Shown here piece by piece: positions 39,100 through 47,055 of a stretch of DNA of 48,162 nucleotides. A model generated the notes under the pieces. It ran no database searches and was not told the DNA's origin. It saw nothing but the letters and a program-made list of their open reading frames with translations. A program made the translations under genes and the position numbers. The stretch comes from a virus. The stretch's first letter is position 1; the number at the start of each line of letters is the position of its first letter. The stretch lies in the IMG/VR virus record IMGVR_UViG_3300032238_000527, positions 1-48,162 of that record; one strand, written 5' to 3'.

Positions 39100-39133
39100 A
39101 TCTCCTTGGGATCTTATTTTTAAAATAAACTAA

Positions 39134-39162
39134 ATTATATGCTATTATTTTAAAAAAGTCAA
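39134..39162 (-). promoter_or_regulatory. Promoter of nrdA-nrdB-grx
   Basis: TTGACT, 17 bases, TATAAT on the minus strand, just after the tail-fibre stop. Confidence 0.75.
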
Positions 39163-39171
39163 AGAGTTTGA

Positions 39172-40842
39172 TTAGCTAATTACTCGGTAACTGTAGTACA
39201 TAACGGCTACATCGTTCAAGCTAGTATTAGTATATTTGATTTGAAGACTATCGTTGATACTGTCTAAATTTGCATCAATTATTTCTGCGGTGAATTCTAA
39301 CGATGCAGATTCCGAAGGTGTGCCAGTCCATTGATAGTCGTCAACTAATTGGATGTCATCGTTAGTCACATCTATGTTAAGAAGAAGCTTGCCACTTCTA
39401 GTTTGATTTTTAGTTGTACTTCTGTATAGGTAGCTGATTTCATAGCTAATAGCATCATGCCCTTCTACTGTATCTGGTTGATCAATAGTTGGCAATGGTA
39501 ATCGGAATAACGGAGTTGATACTGAAATTTGACCTATGTTGACTTTCTTTACTGCAAACGATTCTCTGCTTGCTCGACCGTTTACAGTTGGAGCATAAGC
39601 TACACCTGAATAAGTCGAGCCAATCTCCATTTCATCTTCGCGGTCGAAATTGTCGCTAATCGATGCATTGCCGGCTTCAAAGAAATCAATGTGCGGATAA
39701 ATTGCATTCGAACTTCCTTGAGATTCATTACCAACGTTGATGTATCTATTCTGGTAGCTGATGTTGCCGCCACCGTGCTTAACACGGAATCCTTGTTTTA
39801 GTATCCAAAAGAATATTGAGCGTTGGATAATAAAATTCTTCGGTCCATATAGTTGTCCAGGATTAAACAAATCTGCGTTTTCACCAAAGACAATACCTTT
39901 GTATAGGTAACTAAAATATCCTGCATCAATCTTATTAGTATTAATATCGCCGTCAGCAAATATACCATAAGTGAAACCAGTAATATCAATATTACTAAAG
40001 AAATTATGCTCGCAAGTTACTACACCGTATACGTTAAACAATAAACCTGCGCTGTTAGCTTGCGGAGCATCTTCTTCCCAGTTCCAGCCACCGGCAATTT
40101 TTATGTCTTTAAATGAGCTGTCTCGAACTGCATTTACCTGCCAGCCAGTTTGATTCTTAGCAGTAGTAGTAAATGTAATGCCTTCGATGTTAATATTCTT
40201 AGGTTGTTTGTTACCAGTAATTCCCACTGATGTTTTTCTTGTGTTGCTTGTCGAATCATCGTTGATAAAAACAACCATTGGATTTGAACCAGTATAAGAA
40301 AATACTGTCTTGCCTTTTCCGGCGCCGACAATGTTAGCATTACTTGGAATATACAAACTGTTTGTTAGTTTATAGATGCCCGGAGGAAACTCTAATACAA
40401 CACGAGTCTTTTCACTACGATCAGTGTTTAAGAACAACTGGTCAATGGCACGTTGTATTCCAGCAGTTTGATCTACTGTGGGAGTATCACTCTTTACACC
40501 AAACCCGCCAACAGTTACCCATTGATCTAGTGTTTCTTGTAGACTTCGAATAACTGGATAATTAGCATCAGAACCTGTACTCAATGTACCAAACAACGGA
40601 GTGTAGTTTTCACTAGCTTTGGCAAATTGATAACGCCCGATTACGCTGAATAAATCACTATGTTCTGTAAGGATTTCAGTGTTTCCTACATAAGGAGCAC
40701 CTTCTGCTACAGAGCCATTTCCGATGTAGAGCTTTTGTGTATCTACAGCCCATGCGAATTCAGCACTAGCTAATTGTGGTATATCAGTTTCTTGTTCTCT
40801 ACCACGTCTTTGTTGTATTCTTGAGATCTGTACGACAGCCAT
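39172..40842 (-). CDS. Tail-fibre/tailspike-like protein with beta-helix
   Basis: 556 residues from the ATG at 40842 (GAGG upstream). The N-terminus MAVVQISRIQQRRG...LASAEFAWAVDTQKLYIGNG is a common phage-fibre head module; residues about 135-430 have the pectate-lyase-like right-handed helix character (DQTAGIQRAIDQLF, VLEFPPGIYKLTNSLYIPSN, GAGKGKTVF). Likely a receptor-binding or depolymerising tail protein. The upstream 28 codons of the open frame lack a ribosome site. Confidence 0.82.
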   Translation of the reverse strand: MAVVQISRIQQRRGREQETDIPQLASAEFAWAVDTQKLYIGNGSVAEGAPYVGNTEILTEHSDLFSVIGRYQFAKASENYTPLFGTLSTGSDANYPVIRSLQETLDQWVTVGGFGVKSDTPTVDQTAGIQRAIDQLFLNTDRSEKTRVVLEFPPGIYKLTNSLYIPSNANIVGAGKGKTVFSYTGSNPMVVFINDDSTSNTRKTSVGITGNKQPKNINIEGITFTTTAKNQTGWQVNAVRDSSFKDIKIAGGWNWEEDAPQANSAGLLFNVYGVVTCEHNFFSNIDITGFTYGIFADGDINTNKIDAGYFSYLYKGIVFGENADLFNPGQLYGPKNFIIQRSIFFWILKQGFRVKHGGGNISYQNRYINVGNESQGSSNAIYPHIDFFEAGNASISDNFDREDEMEIGSTYSGVAYAPTVNGRASRESFAVKKVNIGQISVSTPLFRLPLPTIDQPDTVEGHDAISYEISYLYRSTTKNQTRSGKLLLNIDVTNDDIQLVDDYQWTGTPSESASLEFTAEIIDANLDSINDSLQIKYTNTSLNDVAVMYYSYRVIS

Positions 40843-40864
40843 GAAATATCCTCGTTTTAGATAT

Positions 40865-41554
40865 TTAGCTGTTTTCCTTGTAGTATTGTTCCACCCGTTT
40901 GCACCATTCTTCTGTCCAGTAGTCAAAGTCCTTGGGTTCTAGGATAAACTCTTGATATTCAAAGTCTTTGCTACACATTAGAATAACGCCCTTACGAATG
41001 TTAGTTCCGTGTACTTCGTTGTGTGCTAGGGCATAGGCTGTTAACTGTAGGAAGTAATCAGTAATATACTCTAGTTTTTTAGGTTTGTTAGTTTGCTTAA
41101 AGTCTAGAATACTTTCATCGCCGTCGTGCATACCGCAACAGTCAGTAGTTCCCGCATATAGTTCTGGAAAGTACAAAGGTACTTCACTACCCCATACTTC
41201 TTGTATTTTAGGAAATCCTTCAGCAATAACAATTTTAGCCATATCTAAACTTTGTTGTGCATATGGATTGCTTAGACTTTCACTTAGTGTTTCACCTTTA
41301 ATGTAGTTTTCAAGAAAGGTGTGCATCCTAGTTCCGCGATTTGCGGCTTCGGTTACAATTTCCTGTGCTTTCTTTTCACCTACAGATTTTTTCCAACGAG
41401 CAAGAGCTTCACGGGCTTCTGCTGGTTTAGTTTTATCTAAGATTGTAGTAACACTTGGAACGCGAGAACCGTCTGGTGTAGCGTATAATCTACGTCCACC
41501 GACTTGCTCTCGGTTAATTGGGGTATAGTTGTATTTGTTGATTAAAAGGGTCAT
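40865..41554 (-). CDS. PD-(D/E)XK exonuclease, MGME1/Cas4-like
   Basis: 229 residues. VPSVTTILDKTKP, the GTRMHTFLE helix and the core AGTTDCCGMHDGDESILDFKQTNK (split by few residues) give the D...D-x-K active site followed by DYFLQLTAYALAHNE. Such nucleases occur in T4-like cyanophages and are thought to process DNA ends. The start codon lies five bases after a TATAAT box, implying a leaderless transcript. Confidence 0.82.
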   Translation of the reverse strand: MTLLINKYNYTPINREQVGGRRLYATPDGSRVPSVTTILDKTKPAEAREALARWKKSVGEKKAQEIVTEAANRGTRMHTFLENYIKGETLSESLSNPYAQQSLDMAKIVIAEGFPKIQEVWGSEVPLYFPELYAGTTDCCGMHDGDESILDFKQTNKPKKLEYITDYFLQLTAYALAHNEVHGTNIRKGVILMCSKDFEYQEFILEPKDFDYWTEEWCKRVEQYYKENS

Positions 41555-41559
41555 GATAC

Positions 41560-41588
41560 ATTATATAGTATCTTAGACCCCGTGTCAA
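41560..41588 (-). promoter_or_regulatory. Consensus promoter abutting the exonuclease start
   Basis: TTGACA, 17 bases, TATAAT on the minus strand. The -35 box contains the TGA stop of the upstream gene; the -10 box ends 5 bases before the ATG. Confidence 0.72.
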
Positions 41589-41905
41589 CCTAATTCTTTG
41601 GCAGCGGCTCTTTTAGCCATTTTGTTAACGTCATTGGTGCCACGATCGCCAACTTGTGGAGTGTCTGCATCGTTACGTGTTTTTAATGTTAGCCCATTTT
41701 CATCAAACCCTTTGATTAGAGTTTTAAAAGAAGGGTCGCTATCATAGTCAGCTTTGAAAGCTGAGTAGTCTATGCTATTGCCTTGTACGTTTTGTAGGAT
41801 ATGATTTAGAGCTTCCCAACTGTATTCAGCTGGTTGATTTTTGCTATCTGCTCTTTGTTGTAATGTAAGAAGGACCTGCTTTAGCGGATCCCTCTCTTCA
41901 CGCAT
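41585..41905 (-). CDS. Hypothetical protein (106 aa)
   Basis: A hydrophilic protein without recognised domain, coupled by TAATG to the 311-aa gene upstream. Possibly a structural accessory, since its neighbours carry capsid-targeting-like starts. Confidence 0.55.
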   Translation of the reverse strand: MREERDPLKQVLLTLQQRADSKNQPAEYSWEALNHILQNVQGNSIDYSAFKADYDSDPSFKTLIKGFDENGLTLKTRNDADTPQVGDRGTNDVNKMAKRAAAKELG

Positions 41906-42840
41906 TACTTTTTTTTTGATGCTAGTAACATGCCTAGTTTGCGGCTGTACTCTACACTTTCACGTTTTGCACGGCCTGCTGCCTCGTCACCGCCTGTTGC
42001 TGGTTCACTTGCGCCAAATTCATCTGCTGTTGGGAAAGATTCTTCGCCTGGTGTTGGTGCAGTTGCTTCTGCACCAGGTTCTGCGCCCATTGTCGCGCCT
42101 GCTTCTTGGCCTGTTAAAATACCTACGCCTTGACTTAGTGTTGTACGTGATGATTCTAAAGTTGAATATAAATTCTCTAATGCTGGTTTGACAGCTTGAC
42201 TAAATGCTTCGCTTTTTTCACTTCCAAGTTGATCTCTTATAGAGTCTAATAGTTCTAGCAGTTGTTCTGCTTTCATAGCGGCAACGTCTTCTAACCAACC
42301 AGTGATACGGTCGACCATATCTTTGCTGGCCATAATAATAGCAGCCTTGTCTTCTTCGCTTTCTTTAATAATAATAGATAAGTTGCGAACTAAACGATTG
42401 GCTTTGCTTTCGCTTAGATCGTAACGTACTAGTAGTTCATTAACTAAATCTTGTTCTGTGTCTTCGCCTAGTGTTAGTCTCAACTTAGCAGAATCAATCC
42501 ACTTAGTTAAAACGCTTTCTGTAGTTGTTCTCATAGATTTACCGTTGTTTTCTGTTTTAAAGTCCATGTCTGCAGGAGCGCCTGTTTCAGAGCGTTCTGC
42601 AATCTCTTGATTAATCACGTCAAGGAACATTTTAGTTTTTTGATAATCGCTGTTTTCAAACACAGCGCCGTAGCTTTCTTTCATTTCAAATTGACTAACC
42701 TTAGTGCGTAGTCTATTACGGGCATCTTCTAGTTGCTCGTTAGTAAACTGCTCTAGATTAATTTTATAGCCAAATGTTTTAGCTAGGCTTTCATTTAGCT
42801 TCTTGCTTGTTACGGGTTGAGAAAACTCGGTGACTTTCAT
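41905..42840 (-). CDS. Hypothetical protein, MKVTEF start
   Basis: 311 residues, mostly charged helices with an Ala/Gly/Glu/Pro-rich region near residues 245-285 and a basic end. The MKVTEF start resembles T4 capsid-targeting sequences and those of 21343-22851 and 43493-44194. AGGAAC lies before the ATG with TAAATA boxes upstream. Possibly a scaffold-like or internal head protein. Confidence 0.55.
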   Translation of the reverse strand: MKVTEFSQPVTSKKLNESLAKTFGYKINLEQFTNEQLEDARNRLRTKVSQFEMKESYGAVFENSDYQKTKMFLDVINQEIAERSETGAPADMDFKTENNGKSMRTTTESVLTKWIDSAKLRLTLGEDTEQDLVNELLVRYDLSESKANRLVRNLSIIIKESEEDKAAIIMASKDMVDRITGWLEDVAAMKAEQLLELLDSIRDQLGSEKSEAFSQAVKPALENLYSTLESSRTTLSQGVGILTGQEAGATMGAEPGAEATAPTPGEESFPTADEFGASEPATGGDEAAGRAKRESVEYSRKLGMLLASKKK

Positions 42841-42869
42841 GGTTGAATGTTCCTAATATTATTTAATAT

Positions 42870-43313
42870 TTATGCAAAAGACATTTTAAAAAGACTTTGA
42901 ATTTTTTCTTTATAATTCTCAGCCCTGTGCTTGCTTAGATCTAAACGACTGTGCAAAATGCAGTATTTTTCGATATCTTTTGTTATCTTTATCTTTTGTT
43001 CAAAGTACTTAGTATCTGCGTAGTTAGACCAATATTTTCTGTCTAGATCAATAATTTCTTTAAACCCTTCCATTTGTACTCGATCATGACGCTTTGCTGC
43101 CATAAGAGCACAGGCTTTTAGGTTAAATTTTTCAAGGCGTTCAAAGCCTATGCCACCGTAGTGTAAGTCAAAACTGCCGTCAGCTTTGGGCTTAACTCTG
43201 TAGTTTTTATAAGCTATGGATTTGTCGGGTAATACAGAAACTGGAATGTTTTTCTGTAGTTCTTCTTCTAGAAAATTTTCTAATTGTTTAGCAATTTTAC
43301 GCTTGTTTTTCAT
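42870..43313 (-). CDS. Hypothetical protein (147 aa)
   Basis: Basic, Lys-rich soluble protein; a DGSFDLHYGG segment between helices. Overlaps the upstream 68-aa gene by 17 bases. No family recognised. Confidence 0.55.
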   Translation of the reverse strand: MKNKRKIAKQLENFLEEELQKNIPVSVLPDKSIAYKNYRVKPKADGSFDLHYGGIGFERLEKFNLKACALMAAKRHDRVQMEGFKEIIDLDRKYWSNYADTKYFEQKIKITKDIEKYCILHSRLDLSKHRAENYKEKIQSLFKMSFA

Positions 43314-43503
43314 TTTTAACTACCATAGGATCTTTGAAGCCTATTTTAGTTACAAGACTTTTACGTATCATATTAGTAACTAGAACTTGCTCATGCTCGC
43401 TTAACGAACTAAGAGCAACAGGCTCTGAAAGTTTGTTAAGAACAACAAGCTCTTCGTTGGTTGTAAAAATCTCAAAATCGCTTATTAGTTCATTAACCCG
43501 CAT
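43297..43503 (-). CDS. Hypothetical protein (68 aa)
   Basis: Small helical protein beginning MRVNELISDFE, a variant of the MxxxEF start. Lies between, and overlaps, the 147-aa gene and the nucleotidyltransferase gene. Function unknown. Confidence 0.5.
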   Translation of the reverse strand: MRVNELISDFEIFTTNEELVVLNKLSEPVALSSLSEHEQVLVTNMIRKSLVTKIGFKDPMVVKNEKQA

Positions 43504-44194
43504 TCATGTTCTCCAGACTAAGCTCTTGATTTTGTAGCTTTAACAAATGACGATGCAATTTGCGTATCTTGCCCTTGTTACGTAATAACTTAAAAGCAAG
43601 ATTTTCTACACTATATTCGCCGCCTTCTTCAAGTCCAGCTTGGCGAATTTTCTTAATAAGAGCCCAAGTATCTTCTACAGTATTTAGGTCTTGTGATTTG
43701 AGTGCCTGGTTGATCTTGGCGCTGTAGTTACGGGCTTTTGCACGTACTTCACGTCCGTCAACATTTGGCGGGTTATGACTAGGTTCTGAAATCCATTGAT
43801 CATCTAGTACGCTGTAGATACCAACCGAGTGATGCGGATCACCTTCTGGTTGTACATATACTTCAACATCAATGCCTTTGATTCGTATGTCGTGATCAAC
43901 ATTGTATTGATTCTTCTTAGCATTAAACAATTCTTTAAATGCAGGAGGAGGGTTTCCTACAATAAGATGAAGATCAATATCAGAACTGCTTGAGTAACCA
44001 TAGCTAGCATTGCTACCGCTGATAGTTATATCTTTTAAATGTAAGGGCTTAACATTGATAAACTTAATAAAGTGTTTGGCAATTTTAAGTAAAGTTAAAC
44101 GAACTTCTGGATCAAGTTGCTGGTCATTCCATAAGACAGGATTCAACTTGTCATGATAGGGAATCTGTGGTATTTGAAATTCGTTAAAGTGCAT
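43493..44194 (-). CDS. Nucleotidyltransferase-fold protein
   Basis: 233 residues. SGSNASYGYSSSSDIDLHLI has the GS...DxD pattern of pol-beta-type nucleotidyltransferases; IDVEVYVQ may carry the third acid. The N-terminus MHFNEF resembles capsid-targeting starts. TAAATA is four bases before the ATG. Possibly an injected enzyme that nucleotidylates a host target; that is speculation. Confidence 0.7.
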   Translation of the reverse strand: MHFNEFQIPQIPYHDKLNPVLWNDQQLDPEVRLTLLKIAKHFIKFINVKPLHLKDITISGSNASYGYSSSSDIDLHLIVGNPPPAFKELFNAKKNQYNVDHDIRIKGIDVEVYVQPEGDPHHSVGIYSVLDDQWISEPSHNPPNVDGREVRAKARNYSAKINQALKSQDLNTVEDTWALIKKIRQAGLEEGGEYSVENLAFKLLRNKGKIRKLHRHLLKLQNQELSLENMNAG

Positions 44195-44207
44195 AGACTA
44201 TTTAATT

Positions 44208-44609
44208 TTATAAACCAAGGAACTTTAAAATCATTGGTAAGTTTAAATGTCCTGCCCAACCTGTTCCTGCACCAAAAGCTAATAGCACCATGACATACAT
44301 TGTCCATTTGCTTTTGATTTTTTCTAACTCGGTAATCTTACCAGCTAGTTCATGATGTTGTGCAGACTGTTGGGAATTTAATGTGTTAGCATGTTCATAA
44401 TACTTTTGAGCATTGGTTCGATACTCTTCAGTCATTTCACCTAGCTTTTCCATAACACTATCGCGTGTACGATCTAGACAGTCATGCATTTCCTTGATGT
44501 CGTCTTTGACTTCACCAATTTTTTCATTAATATTTTCTACTTTTGTTTCTAGAATACCCACACGTTCGGGTAGTTCCGCAAGTTGCGATTGTGCTAATTT
44601 CGTGGCCAT
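44208..44609 (-). CDS. Coiled-coil protein with C-terminal membrane anchor
   Basis: 133 residues: heptad-patterned helix (about 10-95) followed by one membrane segment (about 104-122, MYVMVLLAFGAGTGWAG). The layout is like XhlA-type haemolysin or holin-accessory proteins of phages. No closer family recognised. Confidence 0.6.
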   Translation of the reverse strand: MATKLAQSQLAELPERVGILETKVENINEKIGEVKDDIKEMHDCLDRTRDSVMEKLGEMTEEYRTNAQKYYEHANTLNSQQSAQHHELAGKITELEKIKSKWTMYVMVLLAFGAGTGWAGHLNLPMILKFLGL

Positions 44610-44702
44610 TTTCTAGGCTTCTCCGTTGTTATTTTAAGTCAAGTTCCCGCTGGGACATGTGCCTAAATCAAGTTGCCTAGTGTGCCTTTATGTACATATT
44701 TA

Positions 44703-45107
44703 TTACTTCTGATGAAAAACAATATTCGGAGTAGCACCGGTAGTTGTAAAAACTGCGTACTTTTGCTCCATGAGTTCGTCTAATCCGCTGATATAGGGTA
44801 CTAAATGAAAATCTTCTTTAAGAAAACCTACAGGATCACCGGTTTCATCAAGGTATAAAAAATCTCGTTCAGTTGAAAAGTCAAAGCGCCACACACGTAT
44901 GACTTCATCAGTGTTAAAACCTATTGCTTTTCCGCCAACTTCAAGAGCATCTGGCGAGCCGTGATAGTGTATATTTGCACGTATACCCAACGTTTGCAAA
45001 ACTGTTTGAAAGTTTTGTTCTTTCCAACGATCTTGTTCTTTGCCTAGTTCATTACGATGTTGATCTGTGTGGGTAATATCTACCAAAGTGTACAGCTTGT
45101 ATTCCAT
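44703..45107 (-). CDS. Hypothetical protein (134 aa)
   Basis: A soluble alpha/beta protein, starting MEYKLYTLVDITHTDQHRN, that resembles conserved hypothetical proteins of T4-like cyanophages. It shares the TAATG junction with the acyl carrier protein gene. Function unknown. Confidence 0.55.
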   Translation of the reverse strand: MEYKLYTLVDITHTDQHRNELGKEQDRWKEQNFQTVLQTLGIRANIHYHGSPDALEVGGKAIGFNTDEVIRVWRFDFSTERDFLYLDETGDPVGFLKEDFHLVPYISGLDELMEQKYAVFTTTGATPNIVFHQK

Positions 45108-45346
45108 TATTTGACCTTATGGGCTATCAATGTATCAACAACATCTTTTACTGTGATGATGTTCTCGTGTGTGGTTTCAGGAAGTTCTGTTTTAAAATGT
45201 TTTTCTAGTTCTACTACAATTTCTAAAGCATCTAAGCTATCAACTCCTAGGTCTTCTCTTAGGTTAGACTCTAGTGCAACTACTCCTGCTTTTAATCTAA
45301 GCTCTTTTGTTATAATTTTGATTACTGCTTCTTCGATAGCTGTCAT
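45107..45346 (-). CDS. acpP: Acyl carrier protein
   Basis: 79 residues with the phosphopantetheine site DLGVDSLDALEIV (S37) and the typical four-helix acidic pattern. It would be loaded by the host holo-ACP synthase. It is one base from the metal-dependent hydrolase gene upstream, so the pair may act on an acyl chain. Confidence 0.93.
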   Translation of the reverse strand: MTAIEEAVIKIITKELRLKAGVVALESNLREDLGVDSLDALEIVVELEKHFKTELPETTHENIITVKDVVDTLIAHKVK

Positions 45347-45347
45347 T

Positions 45348-46130
45348 TTATTCCTTGCTGTATTTTAATAATATTGAATGGTCTGTTTGATTTGGGTGCC
45401 AATCGGATCGCATGAAATCCCACATGTGTTTTGCACTACAACGGATCACACCACTTTGGTTGTCAAACAGCATGACCCATGCATCTTTTAGGGTCTGCCA
45501 TTTCCATAATTCTTTGTCGGCATGTAAAAACATTACAGTATGTTTAAACATGTAATATGTATAATACATTAAAACCCATGCCATTGCAAGTCTTCTGGTG
45601 GATGTTTTTCCACCTATGGCTGTCCAAACATCCATGGCTACTGATTTATGTTCTATTTCTTCAATGCCGTGCCAACGCCATACATGTTCAAAATGTGGGT
45701 GCATTTTCTTTAAGCTAGTTCTATAACTTAAGAACAAGTCTGCGTTAGTAGCAGTAATATGCTCGATACAGATAGTTGCCGCTAGGCAAGCACGATTTCC
45801 CCATCGTGCCCTAATCTTAGCCCAGAACATGTTCATATCACCTTCAACACGTTTGGCTGGTAATCCTTGACGTTCCATCCATTCGTTATATTGGATATGT
45901 AAATGCCTGTGCCAGTTTTCCTGTTTGATGAACTCTTGTATCTCAGCAAGTTGTTGTGGATCAGTAATCCGATCTTTATAAGGCTTAATGCTGTCTATAA
46001 AGAAACGTTCACCGTCTGGAAAAGTAACACTTAGAGCATTAAGAAAGTGTGTCTTAAAAGGACTATTGTCGTTCCAGTGTTGTGGAAGTTCTTGAGTCCA
46101 GTCTAGTTTGAGTGGGTGACTTGTAAACAT
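45348..46130 (-). CDS. Predicted metal-dependent hydrolase (PF10118-like)
   Basis: 260 residues with several conserved His/Glu motifs spaced along helices (ENWHRHLHIQYNEW, ATICIEHITATNADLFL, WHGIEEIEHKSVAMDVW), as in the PF10118 family, possibly a diiron protein. Hydrophobic C-terminal helices suggest membrane association. The gene precedes acyl carrier protein. TAAATA four bases before the ATG. Confidence 0.7.
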   Translation of the reverse strand: MFTSHPLKLDWTQELPQHWNDNSPFKTHFLNALSVTFPDGERFFIDSIKPYKDRITDPQQLAEIQEFIKQENWHRHLHIQYNEWMERQGLPAKRVEGDMNMFWAKIRARWGNRACLAATICIEHITATNADLFLSYRTSLKKMHPHFEHVWRWHGIEEIEHKSVAMDVWTAIGGKTSTRRLAMAWVLMYYTYYMFKHTVMFLHADKELWKWQTLKDAWVMLFDNQSGVIRCSAKHMWDFMRSDWHPNQTDHSILLKYSKE

Positions 46131-46146
46131 AGAATATTTATTCAAC

Positions 46147-46171
46147 AAAAAAGGACCGCAAGGTCCTTTTT
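46147..46171 (-). terminator. Terminator after the 83-aa gene
   Basis: The minus-strand stem AAAAAGGACC/GGTCCTTTTT closes a TTGC loop and runs into T residues. Confidence 0.85.
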
Positions 46172-46186
46172 GTAAATTGTCATAGA

Positions 46187-46438
46187 TTATACTTTAGGAG
46201 CTTCAGCTTTGGCTGCTTCAGCGGCTGCTTCTTCTGCTCTTGCTTTCTCACGATTCTCTAGTATTTCATTTCTTGAAATACCTTCAACTTTAGCAAAGTC
46301 AAATCCTTCTTTCATACCTTGTGCTATTTGGCGGGCTGTACGTGCTGTACGATTTTCTTCAATAGCCGCACGATACTTGGCTTGTGTTAAGTTGATTTGA
46401 TTTTGTGTGCGACCTAAGTCTAATAATATTTGTGACAT
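46187..46438 (-). CDS. Hypothetical coiled-coil protein (83 aa)
   Basis: Charged, Ala/Glu-rich helix throughout. GGAGA precedes the ATG and a strong terminator follows. Function unknown. Confidence 0.55.
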   Translation of the reverse strand: MSQILLDLGRTQNQINLTQAKYRAAIEENRTARTARQIAQGMKEGFDFAKVEGISRNEILENREKARAEEAAAEAAKAEAPKV

Positions 46439-46450
46439 GTTATTCTCCTA

Positions 46451-47044
46451 TTAATATAAGAAGCGACCTGGCATTAAACCAAATCCACAATCTTCTAATT
46501 CGCGTAGATCAAAATCGTCGATGCTGTAGACATCTTCTCTTTCTTCAAAGTTATAGCCGTTAGTGTCGCCTTTAAAGAACAAGTTCCATAGTCGATCAAC
46601 TATATCGTTTATAGCAGAGTACTCAGTAGGAGTATTTGGTCTTAAGTATCTACGACCCCACCCGAGGAGTGGAGGATTTCCACCCGAAGGTTCTGTTTCG
46701 TCAATGCCTATTTCGTTGTAGTCAATATCGCCTTGATCACTGTATTGCCATTGCCCTGTATCAGCGGCAACAGCAAAAATAAATCCATGACGATCAATTT
46801 CGTTTGGTGCGCCTAGATAGTATATCTCTGACACTTCTTGTATAGCAGTAACAATCTTACTGTATAAACTGTTAGAGTCTAAGTATGATGTAGTAGCTTG
46901 ATGATCTTCAGTAGGACTATCTGTGTACAAGTCATAATCGTATAGGCTAATGCCAATAAACTTTAACTGTCTCGTTCCAAACAAACTGCTTGGTGTTGCC
47001 TTGCGACTATTGCCGCCTAGGTCCGTGTTGTATAAATTTGCCAT
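46451..47044 (-). CDS. Probable virion protein, paralogue of the neighbour
   Basis: 197 residues from ATG 47044 (AAGGAT upstream). The segment SLYSKIVTAIQEVSEIYYLG then FIFAVAADTG repeats a motif of the upstream partial protein. Beta-rich, acidic; likely tail or fibre associated. Confidence 0.55.
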   Translation of the reverse strand: MANLYNTDLGGNSRKATPSSLFGTRQLKFIGISLYDYDLYTDSPTEDHQATTSYLDSNSLYSKIVTAIQEVSEIYYLGAPNEIDRHGFIFAVAADTGQWQYSDQGDIDYNEIGIDETEPSGGNPPLLGWGRRYLRPNTPTEYSAINDIVDRLWNLFFKGDTNGYNFEEREDVYSIDDFDLRELEDCGFGLMPGRFLY

Positions 47045-47055
47045 GTTCTTTATCC

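Noticed and set aside
39030-39101. 23-codon leader peptide upstream of nrdA
   Set aside because: The ribosome site AAGGAG touches the ATG with no spacing, so initiation is unlikely; kept only as part of the structured leader.
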